Shown: in pieces, positions 28,581-34,643 of the stretch
Numbering within the stretch: position 1 is the stretch's first letter
Layout of the letters: the number at the start of each line of letters is the position of its first letter
From: a virus
Direction: 5' to 3' (one strand)
Virus record (IMG/VR): IMGVR_UViG_3300030061_003813
Location: 1 to 34,643 of that record
Length of the DNA stretch: 34,643 nt
The notes under the pieces: generated by a model
The model's database searches: none
Told to the model about the DNA's origin: nothing
The model's input: only the letters and a program-made list of their open reading frames with translations
Position numbers and translations under genes: made by a program

Positions 28581-28634
28581 AAGGCATCACTCCTGACGAT
28601 GCTGTGTTTCTTGCACAGTGGTCGTTACGGAGTG
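28571..28634 (+). promoter_or_regulatory. Programmed -1 ribosomal frameshift signal (slippery site plus stem-loop)
   Basis: Heptamer A-AAA-AAG at 28571-28577 in the correct phase (gtA AAA AAG), followed directly by the zero-frame TAA. After a 10-base spacer comes a stem-loop: CACTCC (28588-28593) with GGAGTG (28629-28634), TGACGAT with GTCGTTA (one bulge, two G-U), and CTGTG with CACAG around a 7-base loop, about 18 pairs in all. The -1 frame continues open into 56 more codons that have no ATG upstream of residue 34. Confidence 0.75.
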
Positions 28635-28747
28635 ACAAACAACGCATTAAAGATGAAATAAAACGTCGTAAAAATATGTCTTTAACAAGTCATCGAATTG
28701 ATGAAGCTATTCGTAAATACAAAGAAGAAACAGGATGGGATGATTAA
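28577..28747 (+). CDS. -1 frame extension of the 28434 gene (56 aa C-terminal part)
   Basis: Read in the -1 frame from the slippery site: VKGITPDDAVFLAQWSLRSD, then KQRIKDEIKRRKNMSLTSHR and IDEAIRKYKEETGWDD, a well-formed charged helical domain. In-frame stops at 28553-28561 exclude an earlier start, and the only independent start would be GTG 28604, inside the stem-loop, which would cut off the natural-looking ITPDDA. Fusion to the membrane segment gives 104 residues. Function unknown. It overlaps the minus-strand gene at its end by 4 bases. Confidence 0.65.
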   Translation, partial: VKGITPDDAVFLAQWSLRSDKQRIKDEIKRRKNMSLTSHRIDEAIRKYKEETGWDD

Positions 28748-28902
28748 TCATCTAATGCCTGGAACCAAAAGATAAATCCATCATTTGCTTCAACCCAACG
28801 TTTGGTTTTATAAGCATCTTCTTTTTCCATTGTCTCGCATTTGCGCGTCTTGCCACACTCCCAACAAACGTTGACACGAATGGGTTTATCTTTATTTTTC
28901 AT
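28744..28902 (-). CDS. Small zinc-finger-like protein (52 aa)
   Basis: MKNKDKPIRVNVCWECGKTR, then KCETMEKEDAYKTKRWVEAN and DGFIFWFQALDD. CWEC and a further Cys (KC) give three of the four ligands of a small zinc knuckle; His is absent. Its ATG overlaps the upstream TGA (ATGA, 28899-28902), so it is coupled to the membrane protein. Convergent with the frameshift gene. Confidence 0.65.
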   Translation of the reverse strand: MKNKDKPIRVNVCWECGKTRKCETMEKEDAYKTKRWVEANDGFIFWFQALDD

Positions 28903-29087
28903 TGTATTAATTTATTTACTAATAAAACTATAGAAGCAACACCCCAAAAACCCAATCCAAAAATTGCTATTGCAATTCCTTCATACGTTAAAAACTTTTT
29001 TGGTAATTTCGTATTTAAGGTCTCGGTCTTCTTTACCGTTCCATCCTCCGTTGATTCTGTAACAACAGGCGTCGAATCCTTGTCCAA
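28899..29087 (-). CDS. Small single-helix membrane protein next to the lysin (up to 62 aa)
   Basis: The convincing part is the C-terminal 38 residues: KLPKKFLTYEGIAIAIFGLG, then FWGVASIVLLVNKLIQ, one membrane helix preceded by basic residues. No ATG exists in frame; the TTG at 29087 is the only listed start and places 107 bases inside the GH19 gene. Being right after the lysin and coupled to the next gene, it may be a holin, pinholin or spanin-like membrane partner. Start is uncertain. Confidence 0.5.
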   Translation of the reverse strand: MDKDSTPVVTESTEDGTVKKTETLNTKLPKKFLTYEGIAIAIFGLGFWGVASIVLLVNKLIQ

Positions 29088-29661
29088 GACAAATACCTAA
29101 TAGATCGTTATCTTTAATCCATGTTAAAGCAGATCTAAAAGGATAATGGTCAGTTACATACTCACATCCGCGTTCCACGATAAGTGGATCATGTAATTCA
29201 GCTGCCAGGCGCGTGTAGTTGTACTTTCCAGTTAGCATTAGTACACCTGTACCTTTATACTTAGGCCCGTCATTTGGGCCATTACCTAGATCAGCACGGT
29301 TGTTATAAGCTGTGCCATCGGCAATTTCTTTCATCCAACGAAAGTTTCCTGTTTCATGCATGAGATTAGCAATCAACATGCACATGGCCTCTCTGTGCTG
29401 ATCAAAACCTGTTGTCATCAACAACTTGTTGAAATCACCACAAAAAGTTTCATCAAAATTACTGGCTTGATATCCAGTAAGTTTCTGCATAATGTCAGGT
29501 GTGATGATTTTTCCTGAGGGATTTGCAGGACCTGCACGATACAGATCCGCAAATTCATCAAGTTGTTCATCTGTCAAAACAGATTCAAGCCAATTCCAGG
29601 CAGCAAGCTGGTGAGATTCCTCCTTGTAATACTTAGCTGCTTTGCTCAGGTTGATCGTCAT
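28981..29661 (-). CDS. GH19 (chitinase-type) endolysin (226 aa)
   Basis: GH19 hydrolase that would cut peptidoglycan glycan strands during lysis. Family motifs: LIANLMHETGNFRWMKE, with catalytic Glu103 in H-E-T-G; GPKYKGTGVLMLTGKYNY (family G-P-x-Y-x-G-R-G-x-x-Q-L-T-G-x-x-N-Y, here with Leu-Met for Ile-Gln); and a C-terminal CCYRINGGWNG. The first 45 residues (YYKEESHQLAAWNWLESVLT) are a helical segment seen in some phage lysins. Start at 29661 because GAGGAA lies just upstream; an upstream in-frame ATG at 29769 would overlap the neighbouring gene. No signal peptide, so it needs a holin. Confidence 0.9.
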   Translation of the reverse strand: MTINLSKAAKYYKEESHQLAAWNWLESVLTDEQLDEFADLYRAGPANPSGKIITPDIMQKLTGYQASNFDETFCGDFNKLLMTTGFDQHREAMCMLIANLMHETGNFRWMKEIADGTAYNNRADLGNGPNDGPKYKGTGVLMLTGKYNYTRLAAELHDPLIVERGCEYVTDHYPFRSALTWIKDNDLLGICLGQGFDACCYRINGGWNGKEDRDLKYEITKKVFNV

Positions 29662-29812
29662 TGGTTTCCTCTTCTTCGGGTTCGTATTCCAGGCTATCAA
29701 CATATTGGACCAAAAGTTGGCTAGAAAACTGAATAAGGTTTCCATCATTTGAACTGCGTGCTGCAGCAAAAGAATTAATGGCTGACACTAATTCAGATTT
29801 TTTACAGGCCAT
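29633..29812 (-). CDS. Small acidic-tailed protein (59 aa)
   Basis: MACKKSELVSAINSFAAARS, then SNDGNLIQFSSQLLVQYVDS and LEYEPEEEETNDDQPEQSS. A helical N-terminal half with a strongly acidic tail. Overlaps the lysin start by 29 bases, so it is probably coupled to it. No family recognised. Confidence 0.65.
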   Translation of the reverse strand: MACKKSELVSAINSFAAARSSNDGNLIQFSSQLLVQYVDSLEYEPEEEETNDDQPEQSS

Positions 29813-29872
29813 AATTAAAAGTTATCTCGTAAATAATATATCAGTTATTTTCTAGTGTTGCAATATGGGTTT

Positions 29873-31528
29873 TTACGAAAGAGTCAAACTGTTAAATAAA
29901 CCTTTAACGTAGTAGCTTATCTGATTTTGTCCAGCGTTCTGATTGGTGTAAGTGATAGTAATGTTTTGTCCTGATTTGGTGACGGCAAAATCAGAAGTAC
30001 TTACTTGGAAAGAGCCTGTGGATTCATTCAATGATTGTCTAATTGCCGTTGTTCCTCCGCTACCTTGAGCATCACAAGTAATAAGTTCATAATCAAAGTG
30101 AGCCTGTAGTGCGCCATTAGCTGCAAAATTTACCTTAATGTAAACCTGGACAAACGTTGGATTAAATCCGTTAATAGTTAAAGTAGAAGCAGCAGAAGCA
30201 TCAACAGTTCCACCTGTTGAGTCACAAGTAAACCAACTTGTTTTTGTAGGTCCGTTTACAATTAAGTTGTAATTATGAGTATTAGTAGTTGTATTAACCC
30301 ATAACTGCTTACTAGAGGTAAGACGCATTGATTCCGTAATAGATCCAGCAGCATTGCCCGTTGCAAATTGTAAATAGCCACCAGCTTGGCCACTGGTTGC
30401 ATTTTCTTTTCGACCTGCAATAGAAGCTACGCCGTAGTTAGCTTGAGTTCCAATATGCGAAGTAAATACAAGAGGTAAACCCGTGTCAGCTGCTAAAGCT
30501 GATGTGGACTGAAACAACACACCATCACGACTGCTTACAGTCTCACTTGCTGCTGCAACGTGTAAGATCTCGTCTGAAGTCGTCGTTCCAATACTGACCT
30601 TCCCAGCAAACGTGGCATTACCGTTCGTGCCATCTAAAATAATGTTGGAGTTATTACCGCTGACAGGCCCAATATTTACATATCCAGCATCGGTAGCAGC
30701 AAACGTTGCAGTGTTATCAGAAGATCTACGACCAATGTATGTATAAGTTGCAGAAGTTACGTCAACAACACTCTTAAACGTGGCAGATCCACCTTTTGTA
30801 ATAAATGAGGTAATCCCACTGTCATTGATACCAGTAAAGTTGTGATCTGTTTCGGCTCCGCCTGAACGGTTTGAATAAGCTACGATATTATAAACCGAAT
30901 CTGATGTAACTCTAAGCTGATTATCACTAACTACAGCTTCACCAATAGCTACATGACCATCGAATTTTCCAGTTCCACCAAACTCCGCAGCTCCGGTGCT
31001 GGTGATGGTAAACCTGTTTTGACTAGCTGTGTAATCAAATATCTTAAAGTTGCTTCCACCATTTTGAATGCCGTAAATCTTAGAAGTGTTTGTATCGTTT
31101 AGAACAACGCCAATGTTTTTGGTTGCGCTTGATCCTTGTATGTTTAATAAATTATCATCAGTCATTGTAGTTCCACCTATTCCTACATAGCCATTGCTAT
31201 CAATATCTAATGCACGAACAGATCCGTTTGTTCCTGAATAAATTGTATGAGCTGTTGCACCAAGAACTAATTTATTACTACCACCAGTAACAAGATTAAG
31301 AGTATTAGCACCGCTACTAAATAAACCAGTGTCAGTATCGCCTTCAAACCGAAGAGAAGGCTGAGATGCACTGCCTAATTCAAGAGTTAAATTACCAATT
31401 GGAGAGTCGGTAGTAAGAAGGGTACCACCAACTGCAGGAAGGATAAAGGTCTGATCGCCTGCTACTGCTGCTGCTTGCAGTTCAGCGTAACCAGATGTTG
31501 ATCCACGTAGCCTTAAGGTACCCGACAT
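29873..31528 (-). CDS. Tail fibre protein with beta-repeat shaft (551 aa)
   Basis: Gly/Ser/Thr/Asn-rich throughout. N-terminus LRLRGSTSGYAELQAAAVAG; then the motif PSLRFEGDTDTGLFSSGANT (P-x-L-x-F-x-x-D-x-D-T-G-L-F/Y-S) found in many phage fibre and cyanophage structural proteins; then repeated short strands with G-x-A-x-F-x-G turns (GNATFAGKVSIG). Residues about 430-551 form a distinct C-terminal beta domain (NGFNPTFVQVYIKVNFAANG), unlike the LDDYEEG type of the two other fibres. A trimeric receptor-binding fibre is likely. Confidence 0.85.
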   Translation of the reverse strand: MSGTLRLRGSTSGYAELQAAAVAGDQTFILPAVGGTLLTTDSPIGNLTLELGSASQPSLRFEGDTDTGLFSSGANTLNLVTGGSNKLVLGATAHTIYSGTNGSVRALDIDSNGYVGIGGTTMTDDNLLNIQGSSATKNIGVVLNDTNTSKIYGIQNGGSNFKIFDYTASQNRFTITSTGAAEFGGTGKFDGHVAIGEAVVSDNQLRVTSDSVYNIVAYSNRSGGAETDHNFTGINDSGITSFITKGGSATFKSVVDVTSATYTYIGRRSSDNTATFAATDAGYVNIGPVSGNNSNIILDGTNGNATFAGKVSIGTTTSDEILHVAAASETVSSRDGVLFQSTSALAADTGLPLVFTSHIGTQANYGVASIAGRKENATSGQAGGYLQFATGNAAGSITESMRLTSSKQLWVNTTTNTHNYNLIVNGPTKTSWFTCDSTGGTVDASAASTLTINGFNPTFVQVYIKVNFAANGALQAHFDYELITCDAQGSGGTTAIRQSLNESTGSFQVSTSDFAVTKSGQNITITYTNQNAGQNQISYYVKGLFNSLTLS

Positions 31529-31554
31529 TTTACAACGTACTTTTTATTTAACTA

Positions 31555-31887
31555 TTATACGGCTTCCGTATCTGTCGTTTCTTCTGTATCTGTAACTACT
31601 TCATCTGTAGTTGCAACCTCTTCTTCTTCTGTGATTGGTTCAACCGGAGTTGGATCAATACTCTCTTTGTAATCTTCGATTAACTCAGGAGTCCAGAGTG
31701 CACCTGCAACATCTTGTACTTCTTGCGGTGCTTCAGAAACATCATCACCAGGGGAATATACAGTGCGGTGATAACCACGAGCAATTTCTACACCATCTTT
31801 AAGAACGATGTCAGCACGACGGCACTGGATGATAGACCAAGGGGGAATAATTTCCAGCTTGTATTCAATCTTTTCTTCGTAAGCCAT
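31555..31887 (-). CDS. Fibre-cluster companion protein with acidic tail (110 aa)
   Basis: Start ATG at 31887 with a canonical GGAGG Shine-Dalgarno 9 bases upstream. IEYKLEIIPPWSIIQCRRAD, then VLKDGVEIARGYHRTVYSPG form a compact beta domain; the last 45 residues are Thr/Glu/Val-rich and acidic (TEEEEVATTDEVVTDTEETT). Similar proteins sit between fibre genes in cyanophages. It pairs with the protein at 33549, and both are preceded by the same fibre plus hairpin arrangement. Possibly a fibre attachment or chaperone protein. Confidence 0.72.
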   Translation of the reverse strand: MAYEEKIEYKLEIIPPWSIIQCRRADIVLKDGVEIARGYHRTVYSPGDDVSEAPQEVQDVAGALWTPELIEDYKESIDPTPVEPITEEEEVATTDEVVTDTEETTDTEAV

Positions 31888-31930
31888 TAGGATTGTCCTC
31901 CAGACAAAACAGATTTAGGTATTAGTTTAG

Positions 31931-31944
31931 AGCCATTGCGGGCT
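31931..31944 (-). repeat. Conserved hairpin AGCC-ATTGCG-GGCT, copy 1
   Basis: Fourteen bases AGCCATTGCGGGCT (GCC pairs with GGC; flanking TTTA/TAAA extends the stem) lie 9 bases beyond the stop of the 31953 fibre and 43 bases before the start of the companion gene. The same sequence occupies the same place after the next fibre (33916-33929). No T-run follows on the minus strand, so it is more likely an mRNA-processing or stability hairpin than a terminator. Confidence 0.6.
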
Positions 31945-31952
31945 AAATAAAA

Positions 31953-33524
31953 TCAAGTAAAATAAGTAATTTGCCACTGCATAAATGAACTGCCGCCGAC
32001 ATTGGAAACAGTAGTGGCATCATACTGACCGTTAGCGGCAGTTTTATAGTAAACATTAATTTTGGATTGGTTAGCATCTAGATGGACATAAGCTGGCCAA
32101 CCATTCAAATACAATCCAAGATTATAATAATTAACAATAGTTCCTATGAACCTATTGGATTGAGTGCTAATAGCTGCAAAGGGCAAGCCTTCAACGGAAA
32201 AAGTACCTCCAGTTGTGCCTGCTGTAGTTTCATTATTTAAAGTAAAATTAACTGTTACTACTCTTCCAACTTTTGTGTAAGTAAATTGACTATCGCCTCC
32301 ACTATATGTAATTGTATTAGTGCCACTCTTAAGCACAGGAGTCCAGGTGCCTTCTTCATAATCATCTAGTAAATCAGCAGAAGTAGAACTACCAAAACCA
32401 ATACCTGGAGAGTTTGAAGGAAGCTGGAGTGTTCTATCTTTATTTATTAATAAAGCAGTAGCTAAGGTACCTGCACCTCCACTAGAAGTTTGAAATTCTA
32501 AACCACCATCATTTTGAGAATTTAAACCTCCTGCATCGGTTCCACATACGCCTTTAATAGCTGCACTACCACCTTGATTGCCAGAAGTAGAACATTCAAA
32601 CAATAACGCAGCTTTTGTATTTACACTTGCTTTGTAATTACGAATTTTAACTGGTGTTGTATCAGTTGCAGAGCTATCTTCAACATGTAATTTAGCTCCT
32701 AAGCTAGATGTTTTACCAATACCAACACTTCCATCAGCAAGAATAACAAATTTTTCAATTTTATCTCCTGATGAGCCACCCACATCAGATTGTACTTTAA
32801 AAGGCGTGGCAGTAGCTGTTTGTGTCTGTTGATATAAATCGATTGCGCCATCATTTATAGTGACACCACTGTTTTGTGCTATCTGAACATATGATCCTGA
32901 GGTATTTCCAAAAACAGCTTTTCCATCGGCATACATCGAAACTCTTTCTACGTTGCTAGCATTGCGATCTAAAATTCTAAAAGCGTCTTGACCATAGGCA
33001 GGACTATGTGTTGTTCTTTTAATTGTTAATCTGCCAGTTGACTCTATGTCAAGATTTTGTGTAGCAAAAAATGCTGCTCCAGTACTACCAGTAAGTCCAA
33101 TCCTGTTACTACCAGTTAAATCTCCTCCAATGTATAAATCACCATCCGTTTGTAATCCTGAATGCCAAACATTGGCAGTTGTATCTTTGGCAGCCCAAAC
33201 ATAGTCAGCTCCGCCTAAATTTGTTCCGGTCTGGAACCAAGAGTTAGTTGCTGTGCTCTGAGCTGATAAAGAAGTTGTTGTAATTGCTCCAGTAAAAGTT
33301 GTATTTCCAGTGCTTGCAATAGTTAAAATTGCAGAGCCACCAACACCTAAAGCAATTGAGTTTGCACCAGGAGAATATAAACCGGTATCTAAATCATCTT
33401 GGAATGACAAAGCTGGAGCACTAGCTGTACCATCTGCTAATGCTGCTGTTCGATCGTTTGCCAGCACAATATTAGGATCACTAGCATCCGTATGCTGTAA
33501 ATTTGTTAGCCTAAGAGTGCTCAT
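31953..33524 (-). CDS. Tail fibre protein (523 aa)
   Basis: Begins LRLTNLQHTDASDPNIVLAN, then APALSFQDDLDTGLYSPGAN, the same fibre motif as in the other fibres. The shaft has many short Gly/Ser strands (GNTTFTGAITTTSLSA). From about residue 385 is the C-terminal module LLDDYEEGTWTPVLKSGT, then QFTYTKVGRVVTVNFTLNN, also present in the fibre at the right edge (LDDYEEGSWTP, YYTKVGKIVTLNF). The last 100 residues differ and may hold host specificity. Lies between two companion genes. Confidence 0.87.
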   Translation of the reverse strand: MSTLRLTNLQHTDASDPNIVLANDRTAALADGTASAPALSFQDDLDTGLYSPGANSIALGVGGSAILTIASTGNTTFTGAITTTSLSAQSTATNSWFQTGTNLGGADYVWAAKDTTANVWHSGLQTDGDLYIGGDLTGSNRIGLTGSTGAAFFATQNLDIESTGRLTIKRTTHSPAYGQDAFRILDRNASNVERVSMYADGKAVFGNTSGSYVQIAQNSGVTINDGAIDLYQQTQTATATPFKVQSDVGGSSGDKIEKFVILADGSVGIGKTSSLGAKLHVEDSSATDTTPVKIRNYKASVNTKAALLFECSTSGNQGGSAAIKGVCGTDAGGLNSQNDGGLEFQTSSGGAGTLATALLINKDRTLQLPSNSPGIGFGSSTSADLLDDYEEGTWTPVLKSGTNTITYSGGDSQFTYTKVGRVVTVNFTLNNETTAGTTGGTFSVEGLPFAAISTQSNRFIGTIVNYYNLGLYLNGWPAYVHLDANQSKINVYYKTAANGQYDATTVSNVGGSSFMQWQITYFT

Positions 33525-33548
33525 TTCTTTGTCACATACCAGTATTGT

Positions 33549-33887
33549 TTATTCTAGCGTTACCACACTAGTTTCCCAGGGCACACCAGCTTCGTGTGTG
33601 GGCTGTTGTTGTTCATTTAAATTTTCAGTTATTTGTGATTCATAGTCAAGTACTTTTTCTGGACCGACTTGATCTTTTACCCAGCCAATACAAGTTTCTT
33701 CTTGTAAATCTTCATAGGGAATAAACCCAGGACTAAGTGGGTTAGCTGTGAAATTACAAAAGCTTTGAATCGTTGCTACGTAATCTGGCTCACGTTCAGC
33801 GGAAAGTTCCCAATAAATACGTTCTACAACACCCTCGCGAATTTCGCGATCCATAGTAAGAACTTTCCAGTTATAGTTATCAGACAT
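33549..33887 (-). CDS. Fibre-cluster companion protein (112 aa)
   Basis: MSDNYNWKVLTMDREIREGV, then VERIYWELSAEREPDYVATI, a small alpha/beta domain with Trp/Tyr, followed by FIPYEDLQEETCIGWVKDQV and a Gln/Pro/Glu tail. It occupies the same position after a fibre as the 31555 gene. No Shine-Dalgarno visible. Function unknown; fibre chaperone or connector is a guess. Confidence 0.75.
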   Translation of the reverse strand: MSDNYNWKVLTMDREIREGVVERIYWELSAEREPDYVATIQSFCNFTANPLSPGFIPYEDLQEETCIGWVKDQVGPEKVLDYESQITENLNEQQQPTHEAGVPWETSVVTLE

Positions 33888-33915
33888 TGCTATTAAGCTT
33901 TAGGTTTTAGTTTAT

Positions 33916-33929
33916 AGCCATTGCGGGCT
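33916..33929 (-). repeat. Conserved hairpin AGCC-ATTGCG-GGCT, copy 2
   Basis: Identical 14 bases to 31931-31944, again between a fibre stop (33943) and a companion-gene start (33887). Flanking sequence TTTAT/TTAG is also similar, which suggests duplication of the whole fibre-hairpin-companion unit. Confidence 0.6.
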
Positions 33930-33942
33930 TAGTAAATATGCT

Positions 33943-34643
33943 TTAAGTCAGGTAAGTAATACTTCCTCTAAAGAAATCAGCCCCTGTGCCGGCAGAGCCT
34001 GCCAATGGTCGTGAGGTTTCAAAAAACAAATTGTTGCTATTACTATTTACGTAAATTAAAACAAGTTTATTTGTTCCAAATATACAATTTGTGGCTTCTA
34101 CACCTGTATTTGAATTGTAATCACCTGGCTGAAACGGAACTCCAGCCACTGCTGAATAAGTCGCTGAGTCGTCCAGGCTGCCATAATTAAACTGGAAATT
34201 AAGCGTTACTATTTTCCCAACTTTTGTATAATACCCTTCGGCGTTTGTAATATTATTAAAGTTATTATTGCCCGTAGGAGTCCAGCTTCCCTCTTCGTAA
34301 TCATCTAAAGCATTAGCTGCTGCAGTATCGTTATTAAATTGAATGCCTGGACTATTTGTATGAAGACGTAAATAGCCATCTCCCGTAATTACCATCCGCC
34401 GATCTACCGAATCATTCCCATCCGAAGTGGTTGAAAAAACAATTGCGCCTGGCATATCATTAGCAGCTGGTGTCCCATCTGCTTCAGCTGAAATTCTTGC
34501 AGCTTCAACTAAATCAGTGCCATCAGATCCTTGGAACGAAAAAATACCATACGTAACACTATTAGAAACTAGATTATTGCTTCCAGAAGCGCTGCCGCCT
34601 GTAGCGCCTAAGACAAGCATTGGTCCGCCGCTGTTGTCATTAT
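33943..34643 (-). CDS. Partial tail fibre protein (C-terminal part; 5' end beyond window)
   Basis: The frame stays open to the right edge (upstream codons read NDNSGGP), so the ATG at 34620 is internal. It shows a G-A-T-G-G-S-A-S-G-S-N-N loop, FSFQGSDGTDLVEAARISAE, then LHTNSPGIQFNND, LDDYEEGSWTP and GYYTKVGKIVTLNFQF, the same C-terminal module as in the 31953 fibre. The final 70 residues are different (SNTGVEATNCIFGTNKLVLI), perhaps host-range determining. Confidence 0.82.
   Translation of the reverse strand, partial: NDNSGGPMLVLGATGGSASGSNNLVSNSVTYGIFSFQGSDGTDLVEAARISAEADGTPAANDMPGAIVFSTTSDGNDSVDRRMVITGDGYLRLHTNSPGIQFNNDTAAANALDDYEEGSWTPTGNNNFNNITNAEGYYTKVGKIVTLNFQFNYGSLDDSATYSAVAGVPFQPGDYNSNTGVEATNCIFGTNKLVLIYVNSNSNNLFFETSRPLAGSAGTGADFFRGSITYLT

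Overview
The window is part of the genome of a tailed double-stranded DNA phage, most likely a cyanophage (a phage of Synechococcus- or Prochlorococcus-like hosts). The sequence is AT-rich and densely packed with small genes, most of which I recognise only as cyanophage-style proteins. Recognisable landmarks are a flavin-dependent thymidylate synthase (ThyX), a T7-like family A DNA polymerase, an SSB-like protein, a PrimPol/SF3 helicase, a PD-(D/E)XK exonuclease, a T4 endonuclease VII-type nuclease, a Gp157-like protein, a GP88-family protein, a DUF4278-type peptide, a GH19 lysin and repeat-built tail fibres. No terminase, portal, capsid or photosynthesis gene is visible, so this is only part of a genome. 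The tail-fibre gene at the right edge and the gene at the left edge are both cut.

Layout. 0.0-14.6 kb is almost entirely + strand: many 36-120 aa proteins, one tRNA-Leu(UAA), thyX overlapping a three-zinc-module protein with an NrdR-like ribbon, then GP88, DNA polymerase, SSB, a 372 aa protein, a SWIM zinc-finger protein and a Gp157-like protein. Eight copies of a hairpin element (element A) stand between these genes, seven of them just upstream of a start codon. Two copies of a second element (element B) lie at the far left. 14.5-15.2 kb is a - strand cassette of four tiny overlapping genes. Next come a + strand Dps-type ferritin-like gene and a convergent endonuclease VII gene. 16.0-19.3 kb is a - strand sugar-modification operon (glycosyltransferase, C-methyltransferase-like protein, glycosyltransferase-methyltransferase fusion) closed by a terminator. 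19.3-21.2 kb holds the exonuclease (+) and a repeat-containing acidic protein (-). 21.3-28.7 kb (+) holds a small gene coupled to the primase-helicase, a GT4 glycosyltransferase, a 364-base repeat-rich non-coding stretch, an HNH-like zinc protein, two probable virion proteins and a pair of short ORFs joined by what looks like a programmed -1 ribosomal frameshift site. 28.7-34.6 kb (-) holds lysis and adsorption genes: small zinc and membrane proteins, GH19 lysin, three tail fibres and two acidic-tailed companions.

How it fits together. ThyX would supply dTMP for the phage's own DNA synthesis, carried out by PolA, SSB, PrimPol-helicase, exonuclease and endonuclease VII. The sugar enzymes would modify virion or host glycans. 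The Dps-like protein might protect DNA or handle iron during infection. GH19 lysin and the membrane proteins would act in lysis, and the fibres in host recognition. The most unusual features are the element A RNA family, whose closing stem shows compensatory base changes and which recalls the cyanobacterial 'Downstream-peptide' glutamine riboswitch class; the -1 frameshift cassette at 28.43-28.75 kb; and the phage-borne Dps with the complete ferroxidase residue spacing. All functional calls come from reading motifs by eye; no database search was run.
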